DNA of 64,000 bases from contig JADBYT010000002.1 of NCBI GenBank assembly GCA_020402865.1, positions 1 to 64,000 on the forward strand, in the 5' to 3' direction. Made by a program: the position numbers and the translations under genes. The notes beneath the pieces were generated by a model that was given only the letters and a program-made list of their open reading frames with translations, was not told the DNA's origin and did not search any database. Positions 61,622-64,000 of this stretch are shown one piece after another (the first letter of the stretch is position 1; every line of letters begins with the position of its first letter). This stretch comes from Bacteroidota bacterium (GTDB taxonomy: Bacteria > Bacteroidota > Bacteroidia > Palsa-965).

Positions 61622-62208
61622 GCCAGACTGAATCTTTGCAGCGTTTGAGCACGTATCTGCACACGTTTGGTTTTCTGACTGAAACGGATGTGAGGGAAAT
61701 GCTTGCATTTGCCTCTTTCCGCAAGCTGGAACGGAATGATTTTTTTATTCGTGAAGGAGAAGTAAACAAGGAGGTGGGCTTCGTGCTTTCGGGTATTTTC
61801 CGCTCGTTTTATGTATCGCCTCCGGGCGATGAGATTACTTACTGCATTTTATTTCCCGGTATTTTTATTGCTGCTTATTCCTCGTATATCACCGGTAATC
61901 CTTCGGTTGAAAATATTCAGGCCATTGCTGCGGCAGAATTAATCGTTATTCCGCGCAGCCAGATTCTCCGTCTTTCAGAAAAAAGTCCCGGCTGGCTGCG
62001 GTTTGAGAAAATGGTGGCCGAGCAGCAATACCTCGAACTTGAACGAAGGTTGTTTCAGTTTCAGAAAGAATCGGCGCTTGAGCGTTATCAGTCGCTGCTG
62101 CGCGATTATCCTGAATATGTGAAACACATTCCGCTGCATTATCTGGCAAGCTATCTTGGTATTACACAGCGCCACCTCAGCCGCATCCGCCGCGAGGCTG
62201 TTGTTTAA
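61618..62208 (+). CDS. Crp/Fnr-family transcription regulator
   Basis: 196 residues, ATG start overlapping murF-alr by 4 bp. Cyclic-nucleotide-binding-like beta-roll (about 25-120: FFIREGEVNKEVGFVLSGIF, AYSSYITGNPSVENIQAI), a long helix and a short helix-turn-helix (about 165-195: HYLASYLGITQRHLSRIRRE). The beta-roll has no clear cNMP-binding Arg-Glu motif and no Cys cluster for an iron-sulfur centre, so the signal is unknown. It may act on the palindrome at 32776-32789 and on the next gene, the oxidoreductase (inference). Confidence 0.93.
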   Translation: MSQTESLQRLSTYLHTFGFLTETDVREMLAFASFRKLERNDFFIREGEVNKEVGFVLSGIFRSFYVSPPGDEITYCILFPGIFIAAYSSYITGNPSVENIQAIAAAELIVIPRSQILRLSEKSPGWLRFEKMVAEQQYLELERRLFQFQKESALERYQSLLRDYPEYVKHIPLHYLASYLGITQRHLSRIRREAVV

Positions 62209-62245
62209 TAGACAAATGTCCTCGTTACCTCTTTTTATGCTGCAA

Positions 62246-62253
62246 TAGCTTTG
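62246..62253 (+). promoter_or_regulatory. -7 box (TAGCTTTG) for the oxidoreductase gene
   Basis: A perfect TAnnTTTG box 4 bp before the ATG at 62258. If transcription begins at the usual distance after such a box, the mRNA would be leaderless or nearly so. Confidence 0.5.
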
Positions 62254-62257
62254 CGGC

Positions 62258-62836
62258 ATGAAAAAGATTCTGGTTATCAATTGTCATCCCGACAAAGCAA
62301 GTTTCAATTTTGCACTGGCGGCAGCTTATTGCAAAGGCGCGCAAAGTGCGGGCGCAGAAGTGGCGGAAATTGTACTTGCAGATCTTCACTTCGACCCTAA
62401 TTTGCGGCATGGTTACCGGCAGCGCACCGAACTTGAGCCGGATCTTCTGCAAGCCTGGCAAAAAATACAATGGGCCGATCATCTGGTGTGGATTCATCCG
62501 GTGTGGTGGGGAGGTTTGCCTGCCATTGCCAAAGGCTTTATCGACCGGCTTTTTTTGCCCGGCATGGCGTTTAAGCCTCGTCCAAACAGTGTGTGGTGGG
62601 ATAAATTGCTGGCGGGTAAAACAGCGCATATCATCACCACACTCGATCAGCCGGGCTGGTATTACCGTTTCGCATTCGGGCGGCCGAGTGTGAACCAGTT
62701 AAGGAAATCAACACTCGAATTTTGCGGTGTGAAGCCGGTGCGGGTAACCTATATCGGCATTGTGAAAACGGCTGATGAAGCGAAGAGGAGGGAATGGTTG
62801 GAGAAGGTGAGGAGGTTGGGGGATACACAGGGATAG
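62258..62836 (+). CDS. NAD(P)H oxidoreductase, flavodoxin-like fold (KefF/MdaB type)
   Basis: 192 residues, ATG start. Flavodoxin-like fold starting KKILVINCHPDKASFN (FMN/FAD phosphate region), with WIHPVWWGGLPAIAKGFIDR and FLPGMAF, signatures of the quinone reductase / KefF-like family. It transfers two electrons from NAD(P)H through FAD or FMN to quinones or similar acceptors. It is 49 bp downstream of the Crp/Fnr gene and has its own -7 box, a pairing often seen for redox stress genes. Confidence 0.9.
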   Translation: MKKILVINCHPDKASFNFALAAAYCKGAQSAGAEVAEIVLADLHFDPNLRHGYRQRTELEPDLLQAWQKIQWADHLVWIHPVWWGGLPAIAKGFIDRLFLPGMAFKPRPNSVWWDKLLAGKTAHIITTLDQPGWYYRFAFGRPSVNQLRKSTLEFCGVKPVRVTYIGIVKTADEAKRREWLEKVRRLGDTQG

Positions 62837-62869
62837 GTTAAAATACTGCAAGTTGCTGCGGTGATATTA

Positions 62870-62925
62870 ATTGCAATTTTTATGAATGTCGAAATTAGTC
62901 CGGTATAACAATCGAAAATTGCAAT
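62870..62925. repeat. Inverted repeat with two ATTGCAAT palindromes
   Basis: attgcaatttt (62870-62880) and its exact complement aaaattgcaat (62915-62925) are separated by 34 bp. Each contains the self-complementary ATTGCAAT. It could be an operator pair or a weak hairpin in front of the small gene at 63006. Confidence 0.45.
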
Positions 62926-62976
62926 AATTTAACCGGTGTTTTATCAACAGATTTTCGCAAATCGGGCATGATTAGT

Positions 62977-62984
62977 TATTTTTG
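62977..62984 (+). promoter_or_regulatory. -7 box (TATTTTTG) for the small gene at 63006
   Basis: A perfect TAnnTTTG box, 21 bp before the ATG. No clear -33 TTG was seen. Confidence 0.45.
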
Positions 62985-63005
62985 TATTTGAAAATAAATC
63001 ATTCA

Positions 63006-63194
63006 ATGCAGTCTCAAAGTCAAAAGCGTTCTAAAACAACAAATCAGGAAGCTATTCCAGAAGAAGTTTTGCGCTCTGTAATTTCGCATTTACAGGATAA
63101 ACTTGATGCCCGTAGAATAGAAAAGGAAATGTTCACCGCCTCCATGAAAAAAATTACCGGAGGCAAAGGGTTTACATTAACTTTTTCAAAGTAA
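63006..63194 (+). CDS. Small charged protein of unknown function
   Basis: 62 residues from the ATG at 63006. The sequence is hydrophilic, with a helical Glu/Arg/Lys-rich middle (EEVLRSVISHLQDKLDARRI) and ending KGFTLTFSK. The composition is AT-rich, unlike the preceding genes. Its stop directly abuts the stop of the convergent gene at 63195. No family recognised; an antitoxin-like or phage-derived origin is possible but unsupported. Confidence 0.5.
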   Translation: MQSQSQKRSKTTNQEAIPEEVLRSVISHLQDKLDARRIEKEMFTASMKKITGGKGFTLTFSK

Positions 63195-63392
63195 TTACAG
63201 GTGCCTGGTAGGTTTGATTATTGATTTACCCAAAATAAAGTTTATCCCATTTTCATTTATTGTGGCCAGTTTTATATGCCCGCCTACAGTGGGTATTTCT
63301 TTTGTGTAAGCCTGAAAATCGCGTTCAACTTTTAGCAGAAGGTATGCCAGATCGGCAGCTTGTTGAAGGCTTATATTTGAAATATGAAACAT
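63195..63392 (-). CDS. Small protein of unknown function
   Basis: 65 residues, ATG at 63392, 9 bp after the stop of the gene at 63402, so probably translated from the same transcript. Helical N-terminus (ISLQQAADLAYLLLKVERDF) and a strand-like end. No family recognised, and no signal peptide or membrane helix. The AT-rich composition matches its neighbours. Confidence 0.5.
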   Translation of the reverse strand: MFHISNISLQQAADLAYLLLKVERDFQAYTKEIPTVGGHIKLATINENGINFILGKSIIKPTRHL

Positions 63393-63401
63393 TTGTGCCT
63401 C

Positions 63402-64000
63402 TTAAATCTGGCTGTTTATTATTTGGAGGGTTTGGGTTTCATCCAGAGACTTGAAAAAGCCATTTGGCAGTTGCTTTCCTTCAACAATGCCATTTTTACC
63501 CAATTCCTGTTTCAAGGAATCTAAAATCAGATTTTTTATCTCCAAGCCCTCGATTATTCCTCCATATAATATTCTGTATGCTATTCCTGGCTGACCATCG
63601 CAAACAATGAGTTCTTTTACTGTGTTTGTATTTATGCTTACTGAATTAATGTCGCTTGATGGTTTTACACTTACTTTAAATACATGAGGAGTGAGGGAGT
63701 TTTTATCAAAATGAGAGAAAATGAATGTGGTTTCTCCAATAGATCCGTGTTCATTCATGTGCGCACTTACTTCCTGATGTAATATTTCACAGAACTCTTC
63801 GATTTTTCTGACAATTCCCTGTTGCCTGTAGCTGCGTTTGTTTTTCTGCGTTTTTTTCTTGATTTCGGCTACCAGATTGACAATACGTTTATTATTAATT
63901 ATTGCCGAACCCGCAGTTGAGATGAGAGTATAATCATCATATTCAAAGAGTTTGTTTTCGAAGTCTTTTGTGTGAGATGGTTTGGTTTGAAATAGCTGTG
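63402..64000 (-). CDS. Unknown protein, cut by right edge
   Basis: The minus-strand frame is open from the edge to the stop at 63402, so at least 199 residues are visible and the start is outside the window (an internal ATG at 63758 is not the start). The visible part begins with hydrophilic sequence, includes YDDYTLISTAGSAIINNKR and a Lys/Arg-rich stretch (AEIKKKTQKNKRSYRQQ), and ends TLQIINSQI. The STAGSA segment faintly resembles Ntn-hydrolase (proteasome-like) N-terminal strands, but this is too weak for a call. A hand-counted 60-base sample (63481-63540) is 30 percent G+C against 55 percent in 62521-62580. Confidence 0.6.
   Translation of the reverse strand, partial: QLFQTKPSHTKDFENKLFEYDDYTLISTAGSAIINNKRIVNLVAEIKKKTQKNKRSYRQQGIVRKIEEFCEILHQEVSAHMNEHGSIGETTFIFSHFDKNSLTPHVFKVSVKPSSDINSVSINTNTVKELIVCDGQPGIAYRILYGGIIEGLEIKNLILDSLKQELGKNGIVEGKQLPNGFFKSLDETQTLQIINSQI

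Noticed and set aside
63402-64000. Proteasome-like (Ntn hydrolase) identity for the right-edge gene
   Set aside because: Only a short STAGSA-like segment resembles the family, and the N-terminus is outside the window.

Overview
The window looks like a chromosomal segment from a free-living member of the Bacteroidota. The evidence is: many secreted proteins ending in type IX secretion (T9SS) C-terminal domains, a fused MurF-alanine racemase, LytS/LytTR and short Crp/Fnr regulators of the Bacteroidota kind, almost no Shine-Dalgarno sequences, and upstream boxes resembling the Bacteroidota -7 element TAnnTTTG. No rRNA, CRISPR array, transposase or integrase was seen. There is one tRNA with anticodon CAU.

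Layout. 1-8.0 kb: the N-terminus of a repeat-rich basic protein running off the left edge, two multi-pass GT-C-like membrane proteins, a secreted trypsin-like protease, a PPP-type phosphoesterase, a UPF0102 nuclease-fold protein and two envelope proteins. 8.2-19.9 kb: one 3,888-residue secreted protein with 21 SPNGGE-type beta-sandwich repeats (arranged as a three-domain higher-order unit of about 882 bp) followed by 23 Ig-like repeats and a sorting domain. 20-35.8 kb: housekeeping and envelope genes (HAD phosphatase, redoxin, PAS-SpoIIE phosphatase, membrane phosphoesterase, tRNA, secreted cyclophilin, purN, GT-C enzymes, gpsA, ALDH7, TlpA-like thioredoxin), interrupted by an AT-rich propeller-like T9SS gene. 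35.8-46.7 kb: a patatin-like protein with a membrane insertion, a BNR/Ig secreted protein, then a secreted lysyl-oxidase-like protein, a Reg_prop-type propeller protein and a membrane-tethered LuxR regulator in one direction.

46.8-50.6 kb holds the most unusual locus: five tightly packed minus-strand genes coding for a c-type cytochrome-like lipoprotein (CX4CH), a lipoprotein of the peptidylglycine/dopamine monooxygenase type with all six copper ligands recognisable, a small beta-barrel, and a LytS-type kinase with its LytTR regulator. It reads as a surface copper oxygenase with its own electron-transfer protein and its own sensor system.

50.8-64 kb: a SprB-repeat/PKD protein with a T9SS type B end, an AT-rich 584-bp gap, an ECF sigma factor with a probable anti-sigma partner, an M28 peptidase, a repeat-linker protein, then tdk, murF-alr and a Crp/Fnr regulator overlapping by ATGA, a flavodoxin-fold oxidoreductase, and an AT-rich right edge with two tiny genes and a truncated unknown gene. 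Eight of the roughly 46 proteins are predicted T9SS cargo, so much of this segment serves the cell surface and secretome.
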